From: Halovivax limisalsi
GTDB taxonomy: Archaea > Halobacteriota > Halobacteria > Halobacteriales > Natrialbaceae
Assembly (NCBI RefSeq): GCF_023093535.1
Contig: NZ_CP095757.1
Coordinates: 1,240,001 to 1,304,000, forward strand
Length of the DNA stretch: 64,000 nucleotides
Reading direction: 5' to 3'
Shown here piece after piece: positions 44,590-52,759 of the stretch. The notes under the pieces were generated by a model that saw only the letters and a program-made list of their open reading frames with translations, was not told where the DNA came from and did not search any database. Numbering within the stretch: position 1 is the stretch's first letter; each line of letters begins with the position of its first letter. A program made the position numbers and the translations under genes.

Positions 44590-45404
44590 CGCCCCGCGGC
44601 GTCGTCCCAGAGGTCGACGTGCAAGCGCGGCGTGTACCGGAAACCCCGGTCCATCGCGAGTTCGGCGACCGCGTTTCGCCGCTCGTCGAGTTGCTCTCGG
44701 GTCGTGCCCTCGGGCATCAGGAGGACGTCGCTATTCGGAATGGGGGTGTCGGTTCGCGAACGCAGCCGATCGAGGAGGGCGGTGATCTCGGGGAGGTCGG
44801 CCTCGCCGGTGACGACGAACTTCAGCTGCGCGTCGTAGGAGTCGATAAGGTCGGCGAGGGCCTCGAGATTGATTCGCCTCTCTTCGTGGCGGTCGGTCCA
44901 CGGTTCGACGGCGTCCGGATCCGCGTCGTCGTCGCGCTCCGCATCGTCGGTGCCGGCGGGCGGACGGTCGGGCGTCGGCGTGCTGCTCGCGAGTTTCGGG
45001 CTGACGCTCGCCAGGTCGATCGGCGCATCGCGGTAGATCGTCCCGTTGGTCTCGACGGTGACGTGATAGCCGCAGTCGTCGAGGCGCTCGAGGAGTGGGA
45101 CCGCCGCGTCGTGGAGCAGCGGCTCGCCACCCGTCAGGACGACGTGATCCGCGTCGTGGGACGCGATGTCCTCGAGGATAGCGTCGACGGACCGCCAGTC
45201 GCCCGTCGGCTCCCACGAGGTGTGATAGGAGTCGCAGAACCAGCAGCGCAGGTTACAGCCGCTGGTCCGGACGAAGACCGAGGGGACGCCCGCCAGTCGC
45301 CCCTCGCCCTGGAGGGAGTAGAACAGCTCGTTGATCGGGAGGGACTCGGACCGAGCGCGGGTATCCGATTCCGTGGATTCGGATGGCGTCAATTCGACCG
45401 GCAT
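44586..45404 (-). CDS. queE: 7-carboxy-7-deazaguanine synthase (radical SAM)
   Basis: This 272-residue radical-SAM enzyme makes the deazaguanine ring from 6-carboxytetrahydropterin. The cluster motif is CNLRCWFC (CX3CX2C) within FVRTSGCNLRCWFCDSYHTS; LTGGEPLLH and VTVETNGTIYR follow as in the family. A 35-residue acidic insertion near residues 150-185 has many Asp/Pro. It is in the middle of queDEC: the queD stop overlaps its ATG by one base and its own stop overlaps queC. Confidence 0.92.
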   Translation of the reverse strand: MPVELTPSESTESDTRARSESLPINELFYSLQGEGRLAGVPSVFVRTSGCNLRCWFCDSYHTSWEPTGDWRSVDAILEDIASHDADHVVLTGGEPLLHDAAVPLLERLDDCGYHVTVETNGTIYRDAPIDLASVSPKLASSTPTPDRPPAGTDDAERDDDADPDAVEPWTDRHEERRINLEALADLIDSYDAQLKFVVTGEADLPEITALLDRLRSRTDTPIPNSDVLLMPEGTTREQLDERRNAVAELAMDRGFRYTPRLHVDLWDDAAGR

Positions 45405-45868
45405 CAGATCCCTCCCGCGCAGAGTTCGCCCGTCTCGCGCACCTGGACGGAGATTTCTGTAACCGTATCGGGGAGTTCGGACTCGAGGCGGTCTTCGAGC
45501 AGGACGCTCATGACCTCCGCCGTGGGCGGGTGCGGGAGGACGACGAGCGCGTCCGCGTCGCCGGACGCCTCGAAGGCGTCGACGAGGGGGTCGTCCTCCT
45601 CGACGAGGAACCGGTGATCCCACTCGGAGATTATTCCAGTAATATCTCCTTTGTCGACGATCCAGCCCTCCTCGGTGAGGTGGCCGGTGATTTCGGCCGT
45701 GATTTCGTAGTTGTGCCCGTGCGGACGCGAGCACTTGCCCTCGTGGTGGAGTATGCGGTGGCCCGCGCTGATTCGGATCGGGGAATCGCAGCCGATGTGG
45801 AGGGTTCGGGGGGTTGCGTCGAGGGATTGGGGCGGGAGACTGTATTGTGGGATCGATTCGAGCGGCAT
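45404..45868 (-). CDS. queD: 6-carboxy-5,6,7,8-tetrahydropterin synthase
   Basis: This 154-residue enzyme performs the first dedicated step after dihydroneopterin triphosphate in the deazaguanine pathway. Zinc ligands His37 (ISAGHRIL), His50 and His52 (PHGHNYEI) and the catalytic Cys46 (EGKCSR) are present; LPHPPTAEVMSVLL lies in the C-terminal half. It heads the queDEC operon from a promoter near 45893. Confidence 0.92.
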   Translation of the reverse strand: MPLESIPQYSLPPQSLDATPRTLHIGCDSPIRISAGHRILHHEGKCSRPHGHNYEITAEITGHLTEEGWIVDKGDITGIISEWDHRFLVEEDDPLVDAFEASGDADALVVLPHPPTAEVMSVLLEDRLESELPDTVTEISVQVRETGELCAGGI

Positions 45869-45892
45869 AGGGGATATTATCGAGAGAGCACT

Positions 45893-45900
45893 TGTATATT
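45893..45900 (-). promoter_or_regulatory. TATA-like element of queDEC
   Basis: On the minus strand AATATAC is centred about 27-28 nt before the queD ATG at 45868, leaderless spacing. It is only 29 nt from the end of the structured element at 45929. Confidence 0.6.
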
Positions 45901-45928
45901 ATGGATGGGTGGGGTGGACGACGCAGGC

Positions 45929-46099
45929 GGAGAAAACCCTTGGCGGTCTCGAGGGCTGAACTAGCTGCGATCCTCAGTCACTACTTCGCTCGTTCCTTGC
46001 GGTTTCTGAGACGGGAGTCTCAGAGTAGCGGGGCTTCGCTTCCCGCGTCACTTGCGTCGTTTCGCACCTCGAGACCGCAAGCCCCTTTCAGTCTCACCC
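45929..46099 (-). repeat. hairpin-closed structured element, left copy
   Basis: Read on the minus strand, it starts GGGTGAGACTGAAAGGGG and ends GGGTTTTCTCC. These flank an inverted repeat (CTTGCGGTCTCGAG against CTCGAGACCGCCAAG) that closes about 115 nt of purine-rich sequence with GCGGGAAGCGAAGC and CCGCAAGGAACGAGCG. An inner 8-bp hairpin (TCTGAGAC-GGGA-GTCTCAGA on the plus strand, 46005-46024) adds structure. The right copy at 48393 keeps the flanks and changes both stem arms together. It begins 46 nt after the 46145 gene stop, on the same strand. Confidence 0.6.
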
Positions 46100-46144
46100 A
46101 GCGGTTGATCGGCGTGGAGTAGCCCCGTGGACTGTCGGCTCCGG

Positions 46145-46858
46145 TTAGTCCACCGGTTCAGTTTCCTCGATACGGGTTTCGAGCCGGGTGAGGAAGTTCG
46201 GATCGAACTCCTCGTCGACGTGGTTGACGTTCCAGAGGCCCGACTTCCGAATCGCTTCCGAGGGGCAGTGCCTGCCGAGCCAGTCGCTCGCTCTCGGATC
46301 GATCGGTTCGGCCCCATAATTACTGACGAGCGCGATCAGGTTCGATTCGAGGTACGCGCGTTCGCTGTCCGGTCCCGGTTCGTCGTCGACGTCGATCCAG
46401 AGGAACGGAAGGTTCCTGATGTACTCGCTGACGCGGACCTCGTGATCGAGTTCGGAAAGGCGGCGGTCCCTACCGGCGCTCGAGCCGACTCCCCACTCGG
46501 GATAGTCATCTTCGAGATCGGCTCTGGCGAGGAGGGCTTCGCCGACCCGTTTGCGGAAGACGGATCCGCGGTGGTTGCCGCCACCTTCGTAGGTGCCCCT
46601 GTTGGCGCCGCGGTGCGTTCTGAGGCGATTCCAGAGCGTGGTTCCACTTCCCGAGGATACCGCGTGCGTTCCGATTCGGGTGATCCGCGGCTGGTCGGAA
46701 CCCTCGCGGGATTCGTCGGCCGCGAAGAACACGTATATCCCGCGCTCCGGCCAGTCCGTGTAGCCGGTACAGTCGTCGAGCGTTTTCGCGCCGCCGACGC
46801 GTTCGTCGAACCGATCTAGCAGGTGATACAGTCGATCGAGATCGTCACGTCGCCCCAT
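46145..46858 (-). CDS. GIY-YIG-like nuclease protein
   Basis: This 237-residue protein has the superfamily's strand pair: ERGIYVFFAADE (Gly40-Ile41-Tyr42) and ITRIGTHAV (61-66, in place of YIG). The catalytic-Arg helix is TLWNRLRTHRG (about 74-84) and a later Glu is in AYLESNLIAL. Between them is a His/Arg/Gly-rich loop. I know no named family with the C-terminal part (SGLWNVNHVDEEFDP). It is divergent from a PD-(D/E)XK-like gene 196 nt away and is followed on its own strand by the structured element. Cleavage of DNA or RNA in genome defence is a possibility. Confidence 0.6.
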   Translation of the reverse strand: MGRRDDLDRLYHLLDRFDERVGGAKTLDDCTGYTDWPERGIYVFFAADESREGSDQPRITRIGTHAVSSGSGTTLWNRLRTHRGANRGTYEGGGNHRGSVFRKRVGEALLARADLEDDYPEWGVGSSAGRDRRLSELDHEVRVSEYIRNLPFLWIDVDDEPGPDSERAYLESNLIALVSNYGAEPIDPRASDWLGRHCPSEAIRKSGLWNVNHVDEEFDPNFLTRLETRIEETEPVD

Positions 46859-47054
46859 CGTGAGTCAGCGGACCAAAACTCTCCACAATGTAAAACTAGA
46901 CGGCCAACCAACCGAGGTAAATTAGATCATATCGACATCTGGGCCAGAAACAGTGGTGATGAAACCGCGTTCGTGGGGATTCCCGCTGCTGTTCACGGCG
47001 TTTTCACCAGAATCGAGTGCAAACCTACTTGTCGTCCGACTTCGATGTCCGCCT

Positions 47055-48296
47055 ATGAGTACCTCGACGGGTTCGCTTTCCGAGCCGGACGTCCTCGCCC
47101 AAACCAAGCGGGCGCTCTTTCCCGAGGACGATCCGGATCCGGCCTACGCCGTCGTGGACACCCAATTCGCGATGGATGAGTGGCTCTCCGGTCACCCCGT
47201 CGACCCGGAGACGCGCGAGTTACTCTCCCCGTTCAATCACGTCCGCGTCGGCAACGGCTACCCGGATCTGGTCGGCGTCCGCAAGCTGGAGAACGACTTT
47301 CTCGCCGTGGATCGATTCGGGGACGAACCCCCGTTGATCGTAATCGAGGCGAAGGGCTACGCCGGCGGCGACGTCGACACCGAGACGGGGATCACGCAGG
47401 CCTACGCTCGCCTCGCGGAGGCGAACGCGGCCTACCTCGCCGCTCCGGCGGCCATCATCACGAAAACGGATCGGACGCTCGCCAGAGAACTGAACGTCGG
47501 CGTGCTCGGCGTGACGGAGTCGGGAGACGTCACGCCGATGGAGCGTCCGCGGGTCGTGGGTAATCGAACCACCACGGAGGCGAAGGCGATCCGCTTCCAG
47601 GCCAGCGCGCAGGGTGTGGCCGACAAATCGTTCTCGCTGAACCATCCGAAGAACTACCTCGGATACGCGCTATCGTGCTACGCCGACGGCGAGACGGCGA
47701 CGCTACAGGAGAACTACGTCGTGGGCGAAGTCGACGGCTCGAAGCAAGGGGCGAAGTTTCTCGGACTCGTACACGAGCGACGCGGCCGCCCCGAACTTAC
47801 CACGCTCGGACAGGAGGTCGTTCGATTCGCGAAGTCGAATTACGGCACGGTCGAGAAAGCCCTTCGGGAGTTCGAGAACTGGCAAGGGAGCCGGAAACGA
47901 TTTATCGACGCCGAACCGCTCTGGGGGCAACTCGCCCGTCGGATCGTCTACGATTACAGGGCGACGACGCTGCTGGTTTCGGAGTTACAGGAACTCTACG
48001 AGATCGGGATATCGCGACCGACACTCGTCGAACTGGTTTCACACCTCCACGAGCACCACCCGACGTTCACCATCGAGCTGTTCATCAAAGGCGACGATGA
48101 CGTGCGAAGTCGCGTGCTGGACGAGGACGGTGAGCTGCAGGTCGACGAATTAGCCGACGGGAACGTCTTTCACTCGCCGACGGTGTTTCAGTTGAAGGCG
48201 ATGCTCTATCACGCCGGAATCGTGACCGACCGCGGGAAGGAGCCGAACAAACTGGATCCGACGGCCGACGTCTGGGCGCTTCGGGAACGTGTTTGA
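47055..48296 (+). CDS. PD-(D/E)XK nuclease-like protein with C-terminal helical domain
   Basis: From ATG 47055 this gives 413 residues. The nuclease core is near the N-terminus: Asp71 in GNGYPDLVGV, Glu98-x-Lys100 in LIVIEAKGYAGG and Gln115 in ITQAYARLAEANAAYLAAP, a D-ExK-Q set like that of restriction R subunits. Residues 180-413 lack helicase motifs and look like helical or winged-helix segments (LVSELQELYEIGISRPTLVE; SPTVFQLKAMLYHAGIV). The product could cut foreign DNA alone or with the divergent GIY-YIG-like protein. The frame is open back to 46953, but 47055 begins the well-coded part. Confidence 0.65.
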   Translation: MSTSTGSLSEPDVLAQTKRALFPEDDPDPAYAVVDTQFAMDEWLSGHPVDPETRELLSPFNHVRVGNGYPDLVGVRKLENDFLAVDRFGDEPPLIVIEAKGYAGGDVDTETGITQAYARLAEANAAYLAAPAAIITKTDRTLARELNVGVLGVTESGDVTPMERPRVVGNRTTTEAKAIRFQASAQGVADKSFSLNHPKNYLGYALSCYADGETATLQENYVVGEVDGSKQGAKFLGLVHERRGRPELTTLGQEVVRFAKSNYGTVEKALREFENWQGSRKRFIDAEPLWGQLARRIVYDYRATTLLVSELQELYEIGISRPTLVELVSHLHEHHPTFTIELFIKGDDDVRSRVLDEDGELQVDELADGNVFHSPTVFQLKAMLYHAGIVTDRGKEPNKLDPTADVWALRERV

Positions 48297-48667
48297 TCTG
48301 CCAGCCGATCTAAATCGATCAAGATTGATGGACATTGTACCACACGAGCCGTTTTCACGTTACGTTGGGGAAACCGGCCGACCAATCCACGCGGGTGGGA
48401 ATGAAAGGGGCTGGCACTCTCGGGGAAGGCGCGGGAAGCAAGCACCGCAGGAGCGATAGCGACGAGGAGCGCAGCGAGAGCGAGGCCGACCGCAGGGAGG
48501 CCTCGGATCCGCGAACGGGGAGCGGAGCGAACCGTGAGCGACCGCACCGACTCGAGAGTGCCAGGGGCTTTCTCCATGTTCGCAGCGGTTACGCGGCCCG
48601 AACCCCGTATTTCTCAAAACACTTTCAATGAGGCCTCGATACATGGCCTCCAGCATCCGTCCTTGTG
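48297..48667. other. intergenic holding the right structured element
   Basis: Apart from the element at 48393-48575, nothing is recognised. Frames reading through the element are rich in Arg, Glu and Ser because of its GAGCGA-type repeats and are not taken as genes. Confidence 0.4.
48393..48575 (+). repeat. hairpin-closed structured element, right copy
   Basis: It starts GGGTGGGAATGAAAGGGG and ends GGGGCTTTCTCC. The closing arms are CTGGCACTCTCG (48411-48422) and CGAGAGTGCCAG (48553-48564), 12 bp perfect. The 130-nt interior is purine-rich (GCGGGAAGCAAGC, CCGCAGGAGCGA). Flanks match the left copy, while the stem sequence differs with pairing kept, which favours a conserved RNA or DNA structure. 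It lies 97 nt after the 47055 gene stop, same strand. Confidence 0.6.
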
Positions 48668-49051
48668 TCAGAGACTATCAACAGCAGACGGAGCCACATT
48701 ACACCCACAGGGCGTCACCTGACCCACTCCCGGCCCGGAGATCGCGATACCGATAACTGGACCACCACAGCCGGGACAGTCGGGCGCCCATTCGGGCCTC
48801 CGCGGATACCCGGACTCCTTCCACGCCGGAACCTCGTCGTCATCTCCCGCAACGTCCCCGCCCGTCGCTGGCGGATCGGGATCGCAATCGTCGTCAGAAT
48901 CGTCCGCGCCGGGTGTGGGGTTGTCTGCCTCTTCGTCGCCGTCCGACTGCTCAGGCTCATCGCTAATTCCGCCGTCTGAAGCCGCTTGACGGCCGTTCGT
49001 GTACACGTTGCTCCCGGGACGCTTATGTCGATGTGAACTGTATCGGGTCAT
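48668..49051 (-). CDS. acidic protein with C-terminal zinc knuckle
   Basis: This 127-residue protein has a charged N-terminus and an Asp/Glu/Pro-rich middle, then a compact end: WAPDCPGCGGPVIGIAISG followed by GQVTPCGCNVAP. Two Cys pairs (CPGC, CGC) suggest zinc binding. Similar C-termini occur in short haloarchaeal proteins of unknown function. It is a single gene with no clear neighbour. Confidence 0.6.
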   Translation of the reverse strand: MTRYSSHRHKRPGSNVYTNGRQAASDGGISDEPEQSDGDEEADNPTPGADDSDDDCDPDPPATGGDVAGDDDEVPAWKESGYPRRPEWAPDCPGCGGPVIGIAISGPGVGQVTPCGCNVAPSAVDSL

Positions 49052-49458
49052 GCTTCTGGAACCCTCTCGGGTTTGGGAAGCAATCGTCTCGGGTGCTCCA
49101 CCACCCGGGACATTTCACGTACCTGCCCCCTGGTCTTCTGGAGCCGATCGCTTCCACCCCTCAGTGCGTAGCACAGTGACTTATATCTACCTCTAATTCG
49201 ACGAATAGAACAAGTATGCGGTTGATCGTAAGCTATACGCCATTTTGGGCGGATTCTCGAAACTACCGCCTACTGTCAGCGTAAGTCAGTGTAACCTGGC
49301 CCACCGAACGGTTCAGATCTCGATCGAACGGCTCGGTTGCACGCTCGTCGAACGGCCGATCGTCCATCGAAAATTGAAGCGACTCCTTCGAGCGGACGGC
49401 CTTCGCCGGATGATCGCTGCCTGCTACCCGCGTCCGCTACTCGTCCGCTGTTCGTCCG
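49052..49458. other. intergenic, lower GC
   Basis: About 400 nt with AT-rich patches (ACTTATATCTACC near 49179-49191; TAATTCGACGAATAG near 49194). No gene of coding quality is seen. A 22-codon frame from ATG 49216 is too short to support. Confidence 0.35.
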
Positions 49459-50100
49459 CTACCCGGTTTCGTTCCCGGTTCCAGTTTCGTTGCCGCCCCC
49501 GTTACCGCCTCCGTTCTCGTTCCCGCCGCCGTTTCCGTTCGTCTGCCACCAGTCTTCGTGCTCGAGTATCGAGTCCTCGTCCTCCTCTTCGACCGGAGTG
49601 CCCTCGACGGCGATGAACTCCTGGTTGTCGCCGAAGGGGCTCCAGTCCTTGTTCATCTGGAAGAGTTGCGGCTGGTTCCCATCGTCGGTGTCGGGGACGA
49701 AGCCGATATCTTCGTCGTACTCGCCGATCTCGGTGTCGTGGGCGACGAACAGCGGGACGACTTCGCCGGTGTTGAGCCACCGGATCTGGTGGGTGTTGTA
49801 GTCCGCGAACCAGCTGTCGGTGACGGCGCCGTAGTTCGGCTTCCAGTCGACGACGCCCGAGACGAACGCGAATCTTGCGTCCGGGTTGAAGTTGGTGATG
49901 TGGATGAGGGCGTCCCAATCGTCGTCCAGGAGCCCGTCGCCGTCGTCCTGCGCCGCCGCGGTTCCCGACGCGCCGACGGCGAGGGCGGCCGATGCGAGTG
50001 CGCCCTTCTTCAACGAGCGGCGCGAATCGCCAGTACGCGCGGCGGTGCTTCGTGAATCGTCCCCCGCTCCGTTGGTCGCGCTGATCGAGTTGTCCGTCAT
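49459..50100 (-). CDS. Tat-exported protein with Asn/Gly tail (paralog A)
   Basis: From ATG 50100 this gives 213 residues. The Tat signal is SRRSLKKGALASAALAVGAS (residues about 26-45), ending in Ala-Gln. A domain rich in Trp/Asp follows (WDALIHITNFNPDARFAFVS, NYGAVTDSWFADYNTHQIRW, GEVVPLFVAHDTEIGEYDED), then an Asn/Gly tail with two NET sequons. I do not recognise the fold. It is a tandem paralog of the gene at 50340. Confidence 0.75.
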   Translation of the reverse strand: MTDNSISATNGAGDDSRSTAARTGDSRRSLKKGALASAALAVGASGTAAAQDDGDGLLDDDWDALIHITNFNPDARFAFVSGVVDWKPNYGAVTDSWFADYNTHQIRWLNTGEVVPLFVAHDTEIGEYDEDIGFVPDTDDGNQPQLFQMNKDWSPFGDNQEFIAVEGTPVEEEDEDSILEHEDWWQTNGNGGGNENGGGNGGGNETGTGNETG

Positions 50101-50339
50101 ATAATAGTCACTCCGGTTCCCCGCTCCCACGGCCAGCCGGGTAAGGCGTAAGCTTGCAGTCGAAGCGGCGAACGAAGGCTCTGAAAGCGGCCTACGGGGT
50201 ACCTAGCTCGGTCGGCGACGCCGTCCGGCCACTCGCCCGGGGCGGTTTTTCACCGTCGACCGGTTTCTCCACCGCCTGCCCGCGTCGTTGGACCGTCGGT
50301 CGTCCCGGTCCGCGCTCGTTTACGAGCCGGTTTCGTCCA

Positions 50340-51065
50340 CTACCCGGTTTCGTTCCCGGTGGTGGTTTCGTTACCGTTTCCGGTTACGTTCCCGGTGGTT
50401 GTCTCGTTGCCGTTTCCGGTTACGTTCCCGGTGGTGGTTTCGTTGCCGTTTTCGGTTCCAGCGCCGTTGCCGTTCCCGCCGCCGTTGCCGTCCGTCTGCC
50501 ACCAGTCTTCGTGCTCGAGGATGGAGTCTTCCTCCTCTTCTTCGACGGGACTGGCCTGGATGGCGATGAACTCCTGGTTGTCGCCGAAGGGGCTCCAGTC
50601 CCGGCTCATCTGGTACAGCTGCGGCTGGTTCTGGTCGTCGCCGGTGTCGGAGACGTAGCCGAGGTCTTCGTCGTACTCGCCGATCTCGGCGTCGTGGGCG
50701 ACGAACAGCGGGACGACCTCGCCGGTGTTGAGCCACCGGATCTGGTGGGTGTTGTAGTCCTCGAACCAGCTGTCGGTGACGTCGCCGTAGTTCGGTACCC
50801 ACTCGACGACGCCCGAGACGAACGTGAACCTGGCGTCGGGGTAGAAGTTGGTGATGTGGATGAGCCCCTCCCAGTTGTCGTCCAGGATCAGGTCGTCGTC
50901 ATCGTCGTCCTGTGCCGCCGCGGTTCCGGACGCGCCGAGGGCGAGGGCGGTCGACGCGAGCGCCCCCTTCTTCACGAACGAACGGCGCGAATCGCCGGTT
51001 TGCGTGCCGGTGCGTCTCGAATCGTCTGTCGCTCCGCGGGTCGTCTTCGTCGTCTCGTCAGTCAT
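50340..51065 (-). CDS. Tat-exported protein with N-glycosylation-rich repeat tail (paralog B)
   Basis: From ATG 51065 this gives 241 residues. The Tat signal is SRRSFVKKGALASTALALGA. The central domain matches paralog A closely (GLIHITNFYPDARFTFVSGV, DSWFEDYNTHQIRWLNTGEV). The tail consists of three NGNETTTGN-x-TG repeats with six N-x-T sequons. In an archaeon with N-glycosylation such a tail is likely to be densely glycosylated and to act as a stalk or surface shield. Function otherwise unknown. Confidence 0.78.
   Translation of the reverse strand: MTDETTKTTRGATDDSRRTGTQTGDSRRSFVKKGALASTALALGASGTAAAQDDDDDDLILDDNWEGLIHITNFYPDARFTFVSGVVEWVPNYGDVTDSWFEDYNTHQIRWLNTGEVVPLFVAHDAEIGEYDEDLGYVSDTGDDQNQPQLYQMSRDWSPFGDNQEFIAIQASPVEEEEEDSILEHEDWWQTDGNGGGNGNGAGTENGNETTTGNVTGNGNETTTGNVTGNGNETTTGNETG
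50345..50452 (-). repeat. three 36-bp tandem repeats inside paralog B
   Basis: Units start at 50345, 50381 and 50417, each beginning CGGTT(T/A)CGTTCCCGGTGG. They are nearly identical and in frame, each coding one NGNETTTGN-x-TG unit. Slippage would change tail length by 12 residues without a frameshift. Confidence 0.85.
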
Positions 51066-51226
51066 ATCATCGCCCCTCCGGTCACTCGCTCCCACAGCCA
51101 GCGGGGTAAGCCGTAAGCTTGCAATAGGAACGTGTACGACTGTCCTGTGAGCCGCGTACGGAGTCCGTAGCCGGTCTCGAGTCGACCCGATCCGTTCCGC
51201 CGACCGGTCGCCGATCGTCGACGAGA

Positions 51227-51838
51227 TCAGCCGTCGCGCGACCGCAGCCGACCCCGGAAGAACCCGACGAGGTCGGTGACGTAGCCGGTCCCCCAGATCG
51301 CGACGATCGCCGCGCCGACGGCGTTGAAGACGAGGTCGGTGACGATGTCGTCGATCCCGTAGACGGTGACGAGGCCGCCGAACGTGAACTCGAGGACCTC
51401 CCAGAGGAGCCCGGCCGCGAGGACGAACACGACGATGAACGCCGCTCGAAACGTCGGCGGCACGTCGATCTCGTCGGAGTGCAGTTCCAGGGCCCGAAAG
51501 GCGGCGTAGCCGATCCCGGCGACGAGCGTCGCGGAGACGGTGTGGGTCACTTCGTCGTACCACTGGAACCACTCGTAGAGGGTCAGCGCACCCGCGGTGT
51601 GCAGGACCATGGCGACGGCGATCCAGCAGACGAGGCCGGCGTCCATCGAGTAGCCGTACTCCCGGCGCAGGAGTGCCGGAAGGAGCGTGACGCAGAGGGC
51701 CAGGCCGGCCGAGACGGCCAGCTCCGCGTTCAACGTCGCGACGCCGACGACGAACAGGACCGCGAGGAGCAACTGCAGCGCTCGCGCGACGGTGCGCTCC
51801 TGGGCGTCCGTCAGTCCGAGTCGGTCACCGAGAGTCAT
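51227..51838 (-). CDS. DUF2238-like polytopic membrane protein
   Basis: This 203-residue protein has about six hydrophobic helices. The family-like pattern is WYDEVTHTVSATLVAGIGY near residue 94, LLWEVLEFTFGG near 145 and DIVTDLVFNAVGAAIVAIWG near 162. Asp, Glu and His inside helices suggest a membrane enzyme or transporter, but the function is not known. Its start overlaps the end of the upstream membrane-protein gene by 14 nt, so the two are co-transcribed. Confidence 0.7.
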   Translation of the reverse strand: MTLGDRLGLTDAQERTVARALQLLLAVLFVVGVATLNAELAVSAGLALCVTLLPALLRREYGYSMDAGLVCWIAVAMVLHTAGALTLYEWFQWYDEVTHTVSATLVAGIGYAAFRALELHSDEIDVPPTFRAAFIVVFVLAAGLLWEVLEFTFGGLVTVYGIDDIVTDLVFNAVGAAIVAIWGTGYVTDLVGFFRGRLRSRDG

Positions 51839-52415
51839 CGTTCGTTCGCGTCGATTGATAGGCGGAGCCGGCGGCCTCGCCCCGCGTGAAGTACCAGTAG
51901 AAGAGGCCGCCCGCGAGGAATCCTACGACGGTGACGGTCGCGATATCCCGCTGGAGTTCGGACTGCGTCCGCAGGAAATCGGTTCCGAACCAGCCGTCCG
52001 AGTAGTACTGCGCGACGATCCAGAGCGACTCGATCGCCAGCGTCGTCAGGACGCCGAAGACCACGGCGAAGCGCGGCCCGAGTTCGACCGGCGTGAACGC
52101 GTCGAGTTCGACGACGAGCACGAGCGCGAGCGCCGCGATGGCGAGAAAGCCCGCGACGTCGGGGTAGAGCTCGATCGCCCGCGCGCCGACGGCGATCGCG
52201 GCGGTGGCGAGGAGGGGCCACGGGGCCATCGCGGTCCAGTCGCGCCGGATCACGGCCGGCGTCGATGCCACCGCACCGAGAACGATCGCGAACCCGCCCC
52301 AGAGGAGCGCGCCAGATCGAACACTCGCGACGGCTGCCAGCCCGATCGCCCCGGTCAGCGCCCAGCCGAGGACGGCGTTCCGTCGGCCGCCGGGTCCCGC
52401 GTCGTCGTGGGCCAC
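51825..52415 (-). CDS. membrane protein, partner of the DUF2238-like protein
   Basis: This 196-residue protein has about five hydrophobic helices (LGWALTGAIGLAAVASV, VAGFLAIAALALVLVVELDA) and ends with VVGFLAGGLFYWYFTRGEAA and a charged tail. It is first in a two-gene operon with a 14-nt overlap. I do not recognise a family. Confidence 0.6.
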   Translation of the reverse strand: MAHDDAGPGGRRNAVLGWALTGAIGLAAVASVRSGALLWGGFAIVLGAVASTPAVIRRDWTAMAPWPLLATAAIAVGARAIELYPDVAGFLAIAALALVLVVELDAFTPVELGPRFAVVFGVLTTLAIESLWIVAQYYSDGWFGTDFLRTQSELQRDIATVTVVGFLAGGLFYWYFTRGEAAGSAYQSTRTNDDSR

Positions 52416-52759
52416 CGTGCAGGGTGCACCGCGCCAGCACTAAAACATCCGCCCGTTTCCCGACCCGTATCGACGCGTCCCGGCGTCGGCGATATCGCGT
52501 CCGAACTGCTGGCGGCCCTCGAGACGAACGGCGAGCGGCGGACGCCGCTGCTCCCCGGGCCGGAGGGCGTTCGGGCACTGGCCGCCGGAGACGGGGGCGG
52601 TACGAGGGCGCGCTTCGGTCGCGATCGTGACTTTCCTCGAGGAAACGGACGCGATCAGGCGATCCGACGGCAAACTCGGTCATCACTCGACTGGTGCGGG
52701 GCTGCAAGGGACCGTCCACTACGGAACTAATTTGCGCATCGGGTGAGAAGCGCCGGACA
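52416..52759. other. intergenic with the Doc-gene promoter
   Basis: No gene is seen in these 344 nt; in particular no Phd-like antitoxin precedes the Doc gene. AACTAATTT at 52725-52733 is about 30 nt before GTG 52760 and is the likely TATA element. Confidence 0.45.

Noticed and set aside
48393-48410. Resemblance of the GGTGGGAATGAAA flank to the 3' part of haloarchaeal CRISPR repeats
   Set aside because: There is no regular repeat-spacer array, only one copy at each site, and no Cas genes.
49216-49284. 22-codon frame starting at ATG 49216
   Set aside because: Too short, no ribosome-binding or family evidence, and in a gene-poor spacer.
50345-50452. 36-bp repeats as a possible CRISPR array
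   Set aside because: The units are directly adjacent with no spacers and encode an in-frame protein tail.
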